Positions 9,801 to 20,296 of a stretch of 64,000 bases of DNA are shown here, in pieces; position 1 is the first letter of the stretch, and each line of letters opens with the position of its first letter. The notes under the pieces were generated by a model. The model searched no databases, was not told the DNA's origin, and saw only the letters and a list, made by a program, of their open reading frames with translations. This DNA comes from Symsagittifera roscoffensis (lineage: Eukaryota; Xenacoelomorpha; Acoela; Convolutidae), in NCBI RefSeq assembly GCF_963678635.1, contig NC_087064.1:52718684-52782683 (forward strand). Direction: 5' to 3'. Made by a program: the position numbers and the translations under genes.

Positions 9801-12800
9801 ACGCTTGTGTATTTCGCTTGAGTGGGCAAAATATTTGCCAGTTTTTATCCGGACTGTTTTGCCACTGTTCAATTCCCCGGGCTTTGAAGAAAAAAGAATG
9901 GAATTGATAAGTAGAAATAGCAGTTTTGTTTGACTATTTCGACCTAGTATAATTCTAAGATAAGTTATATCCCAATTTTGTATCCAAGCGTTGCTATAGA
10001 AACGGCACTCAGCTTCAGTTTTTATGTTTTCACCCGTGTTTTTTTTTCAGCTAGGTTTGTTTTATACCCCCAACAATTTCCCATTTTTCCCTCTAGTTTA
10101 TAAATGGAAACCGTTTTCTTTCCGTGTGTCGATTTAAACCACCAAGCAGGCTGAAATTTTTATGTCGCTATCTGTATACGTGATATCCAAAGAGTATTTC
10201 GTTTTTTTTTTTTCAGTGTTTTGTAGTTTATCTATTCTGCCACCGATAAAAAATTGTACCAAGCTTGGCTTTTTTACCATTGAATGTAGGAAAAAAGAAA
10301 CGAGGTTAAACATAAAACACTGAAATCTTGCGCAATTTCCCTGCTTTGGTATGCAATGTTTAATGGTGGCGGCGTTGTTTCGTACCCCCAGTTTAAAATT
10401 CTCTGCTTTATACGTCAAATGTAGCGACATTTGGAGGGTAAACGATGAAGCAAAAACTGAACAGTTTATAACTTATATTACAATCATAACCAAAGAAGGG
10501 AAATGTTCCTGACAGCGAAAAGAAAGCTTTAAAATTAAACTAGCAAGATGGAGTTCAATTTGGAAGATAAAGAATACTTAATCAAGAAATCATGCCAGAT
10601 AAAAAAATATCAAATGTTTCAAAAGTTTTATCGCTTTGCAGAGTAGGTATTTATTCACTGCTTTGTTCCATTGAAAACAGTGTTTTTTGATGTTTTATAT
10701 CTTTTCTGATGCAAGTTTTGGATCATCAGACTAAATTGTGAAAGCAGGGATAATTTAACAGATTTCTCCGACTGTGTTAGAAAGAGCAGAAGAATCCCAA
10801 GACTGAAAAAGTGAATTAGGTTATATTTCTCATTTTATGGCTTCATTTCGATAGAAAAAACTTCATTCTTTCTCAGTTGTAAATTGAGAAGGTTTTTCTT
10901 CATTATTATCAGGAAGGGATTAGAAGCTCATTTGTGCTCTCCGCTTTATTTGCTAGTTTGCGAATCCCGCTTTAGGATGAGATTGATACAAAACCCCAGC
11001 GTTGTCTTAATGCTAAGCTCCATTTTAAACCCCTCCTGTTGTTGAAATTAATGCTATTTTTTACCGATGATTCTTAAGAGTTTTTTCTTCCTGAAACGAG
11101 AAGTCTGTCTTAAAATGATCTTTTTAAAAAGATAGGTGAATGTTTAATATTTAAAGATGGAAAGTTTGTGTAGGAATCAGGATAAATTATAGTTCACATT
11201 TTTAGAAAACTGCGTAGTTTTTCTTTTGTCCTCAATTTTAATGCAATTTCGTAAGTGCAGTTTCAGCAATGTCTTAAGTGCCGAGATTTTTCGGAGCAAG
11301 AGTCCATTTCTTTGCTCGAAGCAGGTGCCAAGAAACATCCTTTGTTATAATAACAAACTAGAGCCTGGAGATTTATTTGTTCTTAATTTGAAACTAATGT
11401 TTTTGCTGCTCATGTTTGGTTTCTTTTTCAATTCGTGAGTCAAAACCCTCTCAAAAAGCTATAAGCAGCTGAAATTTCACGTTTCATTGAATTTTGCGTC
11501 TTTAACCTTTGAAACCTGAGAAAATTGGAATAATTTTACTTGAAATTGGTTCCGGAGTCATATTTCAACAATTTAAAAGAAAAAATCGAGGCTATTTTCA
11601 ATTATTGTTGATTCGTTTTTTATTCTAATGATTGCTAATAGTTTGAAATTCCTGAGTTATTAGACTTGAAGGAATCTTAATTAGCTCAAGCTAAGGATAA
11701 GAGTCGATTTTTTGATAAACTCGCTTCAATCTGAAGCTTTTAATTGCGTTGTGTTTTATTTAAATATTTGAAAGAATTCAAACTTTGGCATCATTTAACA
11801 TTTTTAATCCCCATAAAACTAAATAGCGCATCGTAATTCCTCAAAAAGTTCTATTCAATTGGGATTCTAATCATATTGACAGTAATTACGCACTCCAAAA
11901 TTGTTTTCCAGTGATTTTGATTTCGAAATTGCAGCAATTATGTTATTAGGAAACAAAAGCCCCCATATTTTGAAATATAAAACCGCAAAGTTTTAGAGAA
12001 ATTTTGCACGCTGTGAATTTTTTCAAAAGGCAGTTTAAATTCCTCAAATCTTGTGGCTTGTGATTTTAGAGTGCAGGAAATAATTGTCCAGGTTTTTTTC
12101 AAGCGAAAGGAAAAATCAAAGCTAAACTGGCTAAATGTTATTTCTTTGGATTGCTTTGAAAACGCCGTCAACGCTCAATTAAATCTTCTTTTCCCGAGGA
12201 AAAATGCGTTTTTTTTCTGGACAGGTTTTGTGACAATTAAAGCGAGTTAGCATTGAAAACACAAAAGAAGTGAGGAAAAAAAGTTATCAGAGCTGTCAGT
12301 TTTGAAACAAATAAAAAGTTATCATTCTTTATTTCGGAGGAGAGGTAAGCTGTCTGTCACTTATTGGGACGCTTAGTCATCAGAAAAGGGGTGCGGGTTG
12401 AATCATTTCGATAGCAAAAACAGGAATTGGTTTTTTGAAGAAAAAAAATGAAACTGAGAAAGTTTTTGAAGCATCATCCCTGATTCATTATGAGTGTAGT
12501 GGTTACAAAAAGCAAGCAAAGCAACCGATTGTTGTTTAAGTTTTATCATTCTGTTAATTTGATTGCATGCGAATTCTAGAAAAGAAATCTTACGATTTGT
12601 TTTGAAACACCAAATCAGATAAAAAACCGTCTTGTTCTGACTTATTGTTGAAAAATTAAGGTGAATTGTTTTAAATCAAAATATGTCAGTTTTTGTTTTT
12701 AGTTTCTATCAACCACATCCCTCTGTTTAAACAAATGTCAGAAATTCCAGCTGTTTGTCATTAAACCCCCCACCCCACCAAATTATGACCTCTAAATTTT

Positions 12801-15800
12801 ATTTAATAGGTCTTTTTATGATTGGGAGAGGCTATGATGAGAAAGAAATGAATATCTGGGCCAAATTTTTTATGGCAAATAAAAGTTGAAAAAAACTGGA
12901 AATTTTACTTGGGCCCGCAAAAATCAACATATTTCTAAAATAGAATGAACCATTTATACCTTGTAAAAATAGAAAACAAATAGATCGTCCTGTAAATGAA
13001 TAATGAATTTCATCCACTATCCGCTATTATTTTAGTAGTTTAAAATTTTAAGCAGTGGATTTTCTCGACACACAAGTGTTTTTCGAACATTCAAATGACT
13101 AAAAAGGGTTTTCATGTGATACCGCTTCTGAATTTTTTTTTCGATTTAGCTAAAATCGGGCGAAAAAAGTCGTCCCTTTTCGGGCACCAGAGTTTCTCCG
13201 TGACGTGGTGAAAAATGATTATTTTGGAGCTCAAAATTGTTGGGCTTTTAAGACATTTTTTTTGGAAGTCGATATTGAAGCTGGTGAAGCCTGCCTGACC
13301 TTTGAACAAACACCCAAATTAGCGCGTGATTAACCAGTTTACAATCAATGAGTTCGCGGTGGGAAATCGCTTTTGAAAGAGCAGCAGTTGTTTTTGCAAC
13401 CGATCAATACTTTTTCGACCCATTTGTGAGCTGTGCACAAAGCACAAACCTTATCACCTCTACGTTAGATGTGAATGAAATTTTGCGCAATTGATTGGTA
13501 AAACTGAAGCTGTTTCTGAAAGGATTTGCTACCCCACGCTGAGTGCTTTTTTGTGCCGATAGTAGTTATCGTATTGCGCAAAAGTGCAGATTCCTTTCTT
13601 TGTAGGCAAAAAAATAAAAGCAGCACAATTCTGCCATAAACGCTCACAAAACGTGGAAACTTGAAAGGAACGGATCACTTAGGTTGAATTATTTTTTAGT
13701 GCTAGTTTGGTTAGTTGGTTAAGTGCGTGGTTGCGTTGTGGGAAATCGACAAAAGCCTTTTTACTCTTTTTTCTTTCCCTTTTTGTTTGAATTTGGCCTC
13801 TGGCCGCGTTTCCACGTTTGATGATTTGGCTCAGCTAGGTAGTTGCGGCGCAGAGAAAGACAGGGCATCAGTTAGTTGCTTTGGGTTGCTTTCGGTTGCG
13901 CAATAGAAAGGTTCTTTCCCCTTACTTTTTCCGTTTCCCATTTGCCTCAAGCTATTTTGTGTTTGCCTTCTTTCCCACTTTTCCCCGCACTATGTGTGCT
14001 CAGTAATTCATTTCGTTTTTCCATATTTCCTGTTTGCTGAAGTAAACCCAAAAGTAATCACGCGCTGGGTCCATTTCGACAAACGACGACGCTCGTTGCT
14101 TTTACCCCCCGCAATCCACCCGAAATTTTCCCATATTCCCCTGTTGCCGTTTCCAAAGGAAATGAAATCCGGTTTTATCATTTTTTCAACTCTGGTGCTG
14201 CAGCACGTAGATAGGAAAACGAAGCGAATTAGTGAACTGTATAGCTTTGACTATTTGGACGCTTTTCCACTGTTTTATACTGGAAGCGCGCAATGCCGTC
14301 GTCCGGAGAATATTTCATTCATCCCACCCAGTGGAAATACAGATGGATCCGAAACATATAACTATTATAATATAACATACATTTGTGATAGTTGCAAGGG
14401 AAATTTACCGGGTTGCCAAATTTTTAGAGTAATTGGGATTACTCATCCATTTTGCTGGGATAAATAAAGGCAAAGGGAAATACCTGAATCGGTATGGATA
14501 AATTATGCGTAGGTAGATTATAGGTTAGCTCTGGAAATTGGAGTTTAAATTTGTGTCTAAATAAGTTTTCATTGTTCAATTCCATTTTGATTTTTATCCA
14601 AAGTTATCTCTTATGAATATGAATTAATGGATGACTGATCTCTTATTGAAATGAGAGAGCCTTTTTAAGAAAAAGTTTGCTATCTATGAATTTTAAATGA
14701 ACATGTTTGACTTGGGTGAAAAGAGAAAACCAAATGCAATTCAACTTTCAAATGGTATTTGACAGTTTTTTTTTGTCTGAAAAAAGTGAAACGTCGTTTC
14801 AAGCAAAAACCTCGAAATCATGTCTGAAAAGAAAAAGACTGTTTATTTTCAAAGAAAACGGATAAAACTGTACAGGGCTGATTTAAATAATCCGGGCAAA
14901 ACTAACAAAATGGGAATTTTCAAAACGTGTTTCTCAGATTAGGTTCAATTGAGAAACAAAGTGCTTAGTGGTCAGATTTAACTTTCTTAAAACTTCACCT
15001 AAATCTGAAGTTTCTGAAAGAAATTTAAATCTGACCACTAAGCACTTTGTTTCTCAATTTAACCTTATTTGAGAAACACGTTTGAAAATAATAAATAGTT
15101 TGCGATGTTGGGCCCCAAATTTTTAAGTCAAAAAAGATCATTTTGCCTCCGTTTAGTCAATCAAAATTTTGGCTCAAACTATCGAATCAATTGGTGAGCT
15201 AATCATATTATAGTTAGCGGCCTCCTTTGTAGTCCTCCAAAGTTCAAAAAAGAGTATGGTATAATCTCCAATAGTTGCGAAAAACGTATGATAAAAATAA
15301 CAAACCGAACCCGTTTTTGGGGTTAAATTTTGGGCTCGAATTTCCCAAATTAGTTGCACCATATTCATTCTGGCAAAATTTTAACCATGTTTTGTTCTCA
15401 TCAGTTTGTCCGATAAATTTAAATAAAACGGCATAAATGAAATTAATATTTTTAAGCAAACGCTGATATATATTTTTTAAAATAATAATTTAACTTAATA
15501 TGTGTATTCTGTTTTCAGGGCCGGTTCCAAGCCATCTTGGAATGCTGGATGACTGCAATAACTTGAAATACACCCAATCTCTGAACGATATAATCATGCA
15601 AGGATTTCTCAAGGATGCACCAAAACCTGCCAAGGAGACCAAAACACAAACAGACCAATCTACCAGAAACTTCCAAAACGCCACCAAAAATGCTGCCACG
15701 TTGGGGTTCCTGAACGCCGCGCACTTTCTCTCAGGAGGAAATCTACTGACTGCCGCTCAAAATGTAAGCTACAGTAACTCGGGCCCAACTAAACCTAAAC

Positions 15801-16969
15801 AAGCTAACAACATGACTAATTCAAATAACAGTAACGCTCACCAATTGTCATCTTTGATCGCATCGCTAACAGCCACTAACCCAGCGTCGTTGCCTAGCAA
15901 TGGAAACCTGTTTTCATCTAAACCAAAAACGTCATCGTTCTCCTCGAACGGAACAAGCTCAGATGTTGCTAACAACGCGTCACCCGTTTGTAACAGCACA
16001 ACTAACGCATCAAGTAGCCCAACGTCATCAATTTCATCAAACAACTCCACTTCTACTCCTAGGCGTTGTCAGAAATCACTGATTTGTGAATATGGTTGTG
16101 GATACGAGACCCCAGACGCGACATTGCTCAAAAGTCATCATGTGAGTCACTCGAATGACAGGCCATACCAGTGCAGTTACTGTGGCCACTCGTTCAAGAG
16201 GAACCACACTTTATTGCGTCATATAAGACAAGTGCACAAGATTGATACAACATCAGTCAACGGAGAACCCATGCCTATTTTGAGTGGAGTGTCAATGGTA
16301 CAGCCTCACGCCCCGATTTGTTCGGCCGCTTCATTTGCATCATCTCAGACACATGAACTGTCGCTGATCCGAGACAAGTTGAAAAAAGAGTTCACCAGTC
16401 CCAGCACACCGAGTGCGAAACAAGTTGCAATGAAGCAAGCATCGTCGATTTTAGCCACTCTTTCAAACGGGTCGCGATTGACTGATCGTGATGAAGGCGA
16501 GGATATTGAAGTTGATGTGGATCAGAAACCAATTGATTTGGCCTTTAGCCGAAATGCAAGCCCAAAACCGCCTTCACTTCTCCATTGCTCTGAATATGCC
16601 ATGAAGAGATCTTCGTCCCCGGTATCACTTCTAGATTTAGCCAGACCCCAATTAAGCAGTGTCTCAAATGCCAGAGCTTCCGATGCTATGAATATGTCAT
16701 TTAAGAGGTCTTTCTCTCCAGTGTCGCTTCTAGATTTAGCCAGACCTCAGTTAAGCAGTGTCTCAAATGGCAAAGCTTCTGATGCGATGAATATGTCAGT
16801 TAAGAGATCTTTCTCTCCAGTTTCGTTCCTAGATTTAACTAGGCCGCAACTTAGTAGTGTCTCAAATGCGGCGAGAGCTTCCGACGTCATGAATATGTCA
16901 TTAAAACACCACCCAACCCCGCCTCAAGCTTCCAACTTGGGTTCACTAAACCTAGTTATGTCAATGTAG
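6726..16969 (+). CDS. Two-finger C2H2 transcription regulator with CtBP-type motifs (four exons)
   Basis: Exons 6726-6878, 7061-7738, 7964-8024 and 15519-16969 join with consistent phases (0, 0, 1) and GT-AG borders to give 780 residues. Order of parts: an N-terminal region predicted to be partly helical; a basic RRKLSK-like patch and acidic/Ser-rich stretches; PLNLS at 179-183; a Ser/Asn/Thr-rich low-complexity body at about 340-480; finger 1 (Cys487, Cys491, His504, His508; CX3CX12HX3H); finger 2 (Cys516, Cys519, His532, His537; CX2CX12HX4H); an acidic segment leading into PIDLA at 635-639; and three 33-residue repeats from 660. PxDLS/PLNLS-like motifs are known binding sites for the CtBP corepressor, so a nuclear DNA-binding repressor is likely. 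That is inference. I cannot name the orthologue. AATAAA at 17,321 fits the 3' end. Confidence 0.85.
7061..7738 (+). CDS. Zinc-finger gene exon 2
   Basis: It encodes 226 codons, phase 0 at both ends, between TTTTTAACAG and GTAAGT. It contains a Lys/Arg-rich patch near residues 72-90, usable as a nuclear signal, then acidic and Ser-rich segments and a short Ala/Asn-rich run. The CtBP-type PLNLS follows at 7442-7456. The higher GC and the long open frame against an AT-rich background support coding. Confidence 0.85.
7964..8024 (+). CDS. Zinc-finger gene exon 3
   Basis: A short 61-base exon between TTTTTTTTCAAG and GTAAGT encodes about 20 residues (ENDNLENIGTAVVTPAAAPS) and ends in phase 1. The single leftover G is completed either by GG of the exon at 15519 (Gly) or by TG of the exon at 8102 (Val). 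Both keep an open frame. Confidence 0.75.
8102..8277 (+). CDS. Possible alternative terminal exon giving a finger-less isoform
   Basis: After exon 3 a 77-bp intron (donor GTAAGT at 8025, acceptor CTTGTTTGCAG ending 8101) would join this exon in frame. It adds 57 residues and stops at TAA 8275-8277. The sequence is basic (TKTKSRHKD..., AKTKR) and clearly less AT-rich than its surroundings. The product would be about 355 residues with the PLNLS motif but no zinc fingers. I see no canonical AATAAA close behind the stop, which weakens the call. A chance 58-codon frame is possible. Confidence 0.45.
8278..9264. other. Intron sequence, no feature
   Basis: This is intron of the zinc-finger gene. A few donor-like GTGAGT/GTAAGT strings occur near 8533 and 8581. 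A 25-base microexon between them would put the zinc-finger exon out of frame, so it is not called. Confidence 0.4.
9265..9700 (-). repeat. Interspersed repeat R1, inverted copy 3
   Basis: This is the reverse-complement partner of the copy at 1800-2195, with the landmarks listed there in the same relative order. It lies within intron 3 of the zinc-finger gene. Pairing with the plus-orientation copy would only occur over 7 kb, so no local hairpin is expected. Confidence 0.7.
9701..13993. other. Long intron stretch, no supportable gene
   Basis: AT-rich intron DNA with only short open frames on either strand and no recognisable domains. About 13,690-13,960 is less AT-rich and pyrimidine-rich, so it could hold an alternative promoter. 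I see no diagnostic element there. Confidence 0.4.
13994..14467 (+). CDS. Uncertain open frame inside intron 3
   Basis: A continuous frame of 157 codons lies on the same strand as the host gene. The stop TAA at 14,465 is overlapped by an AATAAA-like string. The last 60 residues contain several cysteines (CDSCKG, GCQIF, HPFCWDK). An internal Met at about 14,161 begins MKSGFIIFSTLVLQ, which could be a weak signal peptide. I recognise no family. In 64 kb, one frame of this length could arise by chance. Confidence 0.2.
   Translation: MCSVIHFVFPYFLFAEVNPKVITRWVHFDKRRRSLLLPPAIHPKFSHIPLLPFPKEMKSGFIIFSTLVLQHVDRKTKRISELYSFDYLDAFPLFYTGSAQCRRPENISFIPPSGNTDGSETYNYYNITYICDSCKGNLPGCQIFRVIGITHPFCWDK
14917..15089. 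repeat. Long near-perfect hairpin in intron 3
   Basis: The left arm (about 14,917-14,988) and right arm (about 15,016-15,089) are reverse complements over roughly 70 bp with only a few mismatches. The central parts match exactly over GTGCTTAGTGGTCAGATTTA. The tip contains a further stem, AACTTC/GAAGTT, around a 10-nt loop. The whole unit is about 173 nt and ends about 430 bp before the zinc-finger exon. It could be a foldback MITE, a dsRNA source or a splicing-control structure. It is longer than a normal pre-miRNA. I see no clear target duplication. Confidence 0.85.
15090..15518. other. End of intron 3
   Basis: Non-coding. The acceptor CTGTTTTCAG ends at 15,518 and precedes GGCCGGTTCC of exon 4. 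Confidence 0.6.
15519..16969 (+). CDS. Zinc-finger gene exon 4 (fingers and C-terminal repeats)
   Basis: Two bases complete a Gly codon, followed by 482 codons and TAG at 16,967-16,969. It carries all DNA-binding capacity: the two fingers are encoded at 16,085-16,237. An acidic stretch (DEGEDIEVDVDQ) and PIDLA follow. Three tandem 99-bp units starting at 16,604, 16,703 and 16,802 encode the motif SPVSLLDLARPQLSSVSN followed by an AS-D-MNMS ending. The C-terminus is short and uncharged. Upstream of the fingers, a Ser/Asn/Thr-rich stretch of about 140 residues is probably disordered. Confidence 0.9.
16604..16904 (+). repeat. Three tandem 99-bp coding repeats
   Basis: Units begin at 16,604, 16,703 and 16,802, exactly 99 bp apart. 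They differ by scattered substitutions, and the third has one extra alanine codon. Each encodes K-R-S-(S/F)-S-P-V-S then L-D-L and Q-L-S-S-V-S-N. The high DNA identity implies a fairly recent in-frame duplication. Confidence 0.9.
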
Positions 16970-18497
16970 ATTGAAGTTACGCCTGGAAGGGAAAAACATT
17001 TGCAACCAGAAAACTATTTTTGTGTATAATTTGGCAATTGTATTATTTACTGCGTTTCAGCAAATTTTGTAAAATTAGCTTCACAACTTTTTATATGATT
17101 TATGTATGACTGTTTGAATTTTTTGTGAGTGCCGAGTGTGAATCACTGAAGGTTTGTCGAAATGATTTCATGTATTTGTCTTTTCGTTCATAGTTGCAGG
17201 TTCGTATCAAGATTGAATCTTGGTGCTGCTCACTTGTTAAACTAGCCAATTAACATTCAAATAGATATTTGATAGTTTATTTCATTCAATCAAAAACATC
17301 ATTCCCAGTTTGACCTTTGCAATAAATCCTTTTCTGTAAATTTTGAATACCAGTGCCAAAAAACTACAATTCTTTGTAAATTTTAGCTTGTTTGTAAAAT
17401 ATGAATCAAAGCTTTAATCATAATCAGTGAAGTTAACTGAAAGTCTTATGGGTTTCTTAGACCAACCGATCAATTTTCAGTTAGCTTAATTAATTATTTT
17501 TAATGCACATAAAAAACTATGGTCAAAAAATAACTGCCAAATGAAAAGTGCAATGATCCTTTTCCATCATCGAAAGAAGCGTAAATATTGACATAGATTA
17601 ATTTATTGATATTCTCAACCAAGTCAATCAATTTCAATCATCAAGTGACGAATCATCGCTTTAATTGCTGAAAAGTGCACTAACTACTTAACCAGTGCAA
17701 TAAAATGATCTGCTACTTAAATCGAGCCAAAACTTCCAATTAAACCCAAGAAGCTAACCACAATCTTAAATTATTTTTATTTATTAGTTAGCTCAATCAA
17801 TGTAATAGTTTGGAAATTGTATTTATTTTAGTACTTGCGCTGCAGTGCTCAGCACTCATTTGTTCAACGGGTTGATTGGTGATATTGCCCTTTTTCCCGT
17901 TGGAAATTTCACTATGCGATGCTTTAATTAGTCGAACGCAAAGTTTGCCTACAGGCCTCTGCAATCGGTTTAGTTCACTGAATTTATTTGATTGAGTTTT
18001 ATATGGAATGTAGCATAATTTAAATTTTGATATATTAAATCAATTTTGACGATCCGAGGAAGCAGTTACGTTCAATTAAGTAAGCGGTCAGATATATTTT
18101 AGAATCTAATGATACTGAGAGTGATTATTCCTACAAAATGAGGTTCATAATAGGCAATGAATAAAGTGATTGATTTCGGTGTTTACACGAAGTCTTGAAA
18201 TTTGATCACGACAAGTTTGATATTTTGCAGTTTGTAACTTCAATTCAAGTTATTTTGCTAAGATAGGCAAAAAACGCTATCCAATTACGACAGTGCTGAT
18301 GCACAAAAAAAAACAACTTTTAATTTCAAAAATGGATCTTTTAAAATTTTTCATCGGATAAAATATTGTTCCAGTTTTCCGTAATTGGGTCTTTTTCATG
18401 AGCATTGTGTCAACCATTAAATCTGCCTGAGAAGCAAAGCTATATGACCATACATATTTTGTTAGAAAAAATAAAAAATCAATCACTTGTTTTTTAA
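16970..18497. other. 3' UTR and following non-coding DNA
   Basis: The first 350-370 bp are the presumed 3' UTR. Beyond it I see AT-rich DNA without a gene. A small palindrome AGTGCTCAGCACT lies near 17,846. Confidence 0.5.
17321..17326 (+). terminator. Poly(A) signal AATAAA of the zinc-finger gene
   Basis: This is the first AATAAA after the TAG, 352 bp downstream, followed by a T-rich stretch. A second AATAAA at about 17,699 is a possible alternative. Confidence 0.5.
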
Positions 18498-19335
18498 TAG
18501 TAATGAACGTCGTGACTCTATAGATCTTGGTGCTTTTGTTTGTTAGTTTTTAAGAGTAAAGATTGTAGTGAGTACTCTTATATAGGTCGTGATGATTTTG
18601 TATTCGTATTTTTTTCAGGAACAGTCTTAAAATTTGTTTAGTTTCAAATTTAATTTTTCGTGGTTTGACTTTTGCTTTCCTTTTGAATTCAATTCTTTTC
18701 TTTTGTTGAAAGGAAGGCAAACTGCAGTATCGAACAAGAAAAGCGTAAAGAGCACGAAAATGATCGAGTTTTAGCTTCGAAAATGAAGCCTAATTATGGG
18801 ATTCGCCAGCTACAAAAAAAAATTACATATTGATCAATGATGAAGTTTTCTCAAATTGGGTTACTTTAATCAAAAAAGCACCAATCATTAATTGTTCGAG
18901 AAATTCGAAGGCATATATATTTTTTTTTAAATTCGAAATTTGAAGTTTTTTCAAAAACAAGCCAGTTTTTTTTCAGTTTTCTTGCGCTCATTACTATTGT
19001 CCAACTGTCAGTTGGCTATGTTTTAAGAGTCGATGAACGTACTTCAGATTCTTATATAAATCGGGGTGTTTTTTGGTCGTTTTTTTTCAGCAAAAGCCTT
19101 AAAATGCTCTAACTACAGATGTGCAATCATTAGCTCAAAGGCAGGCGAAATTCACTCTCTATATACGAAAGAGGAGATGACGCAAAAAACGTGATCGATT
19201 TCTATTTTCGAATTAGATTTTACGATTTCTCATTGGAATACAATCTTACACTCCAGTTGTCCTTGGAATAATTTTGAAAAAATACCAGTCAAGTTTTTTT
19301 TTAAATTCAAAGAGCTGTAAAGCCATATAATTTTT
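18498..19335. repeat. Old imperfect tandem duplication (about 490-bp period)
   Basis: Two blocks share an order of landmarks: ATGAACGT, CTTATATA..TCG, TTTTTTTCAG followed by CTTAAAAT, an AAAGG.AGGC.AA segment, ACG.GATCGA..T, TTCGAA, and CATATAT followed by a T-run and TAAATTC. They start near 18,500 and 19,030. They are strongly diverged, and no frame is conserved between them. Confidence 0.4.
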
Positions 19336-20016
19336 TTGAAATTAATTTTTTTTTTCAATTGATTGAGAACTTTCTAATTTTATTGAGACTGTTAAAACTG
19401 TCTGGTGACAATGTTCATTCCGTCCACTTCCTGAATTAAGAAGAATGCACGACGATAATTTTGTTGTGCTTTTGTGCGAATACCTCAAAGAAAGCACGTT
19501 GAGGAATGAAGGTGGTAGCACATTAGCTACCACTTTAAATTCAGACGTAAACCAGATAGTAAAGAAATAAATTTTGAAAAACTGTCGAAAGGTTGAAAAA
19601 ACGCGTTTGAATTTTTGTTTCTCTGCTTGTATATGAGAGGTTGAATCTTCAATCGAATGTTTTTGGGTTTTTCAAATTTTGGGGTTGACAAACAGTACAG
19701 TAGAAGCACTTGAATTATTGAAGAATACATGCAACCTATCAACGAGCTCCCTTGACTAACTCAAATTGTTGAAATTTTTAGTTAGGTTACTGCATTTACA
19801 GCCCAGCTGAGACATTCTGTGCATTATGCTAAAAAATAATCCATCACCAAAAAATTGTCGGCCTAATTTTTGTCTGATTATGCGCTGACGGCTTAGTTGC
19901 CATATAAAATCTGTATAAATCTGTAAGAGTTTTTAACTTTCTCCTGTAAATTGTAAATTTATGAGTTTTTTCCCTTTTTGCTTTTTGCTTAAAAGCTGTT
20001 TTCTCGCTTGAATTAA
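19336..20016. other. AT-rich stretch, no feature
   Basis: Only short frames without recognisable domains are present. The last dozen bases resemble those preceding the other LTR-like copy at 29,892. Confidence 0.4.
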
Positions 20017-20296
20017 TGACGTCATTATAGCGCAAAAGTGAAAAGCTAAAATTAGATTTTCTTAGAGAAAAGGCCTTGAAACTACTGGTTTGTCCGATTA
20101 AGGTCAGTTTGCCATCAAAAATGTTTACAGATTTTTGAGATGGTTGAAAAACGTTTTTGATAACATGTTAACCGGAAGATGTTTACCTTATTATTTTCGG
20201 ATGACTTTTTTGTCATATTATCTGTTTAAATTGCCGATAATTTACAGATGTTGGAGCAGGTTTTTTAGATCTTACAGGATACGAGAGTGCGCCACA
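20017..20296 (+). repeat. LTR-like copy a (solo), 280 bp
   Basis: The sequence starts TGACGTCATTATAGCGC and ends GAGAGTGCGCCACA, with TG...CA borders. It is near-identical to 29,892-30,173, and its 3' half also matches 21,191-21,354. The copy at 21,354 ends where BEL internal sequence begins, and the copy at 29,892 starts just after the pol stop codon. That is why I read these as LTRs of BEL copy A. No internal element lies to its left, so it behaves as a solo LTR. The first eight bases form the palindrome TGACGTCA. Confidence 0.6.

Noticed and set aside
17843-17860. Palindrome AGTGCTCAGCACT
   Set aside because: Too short to be distinguished from chance, with no context supporting a site.
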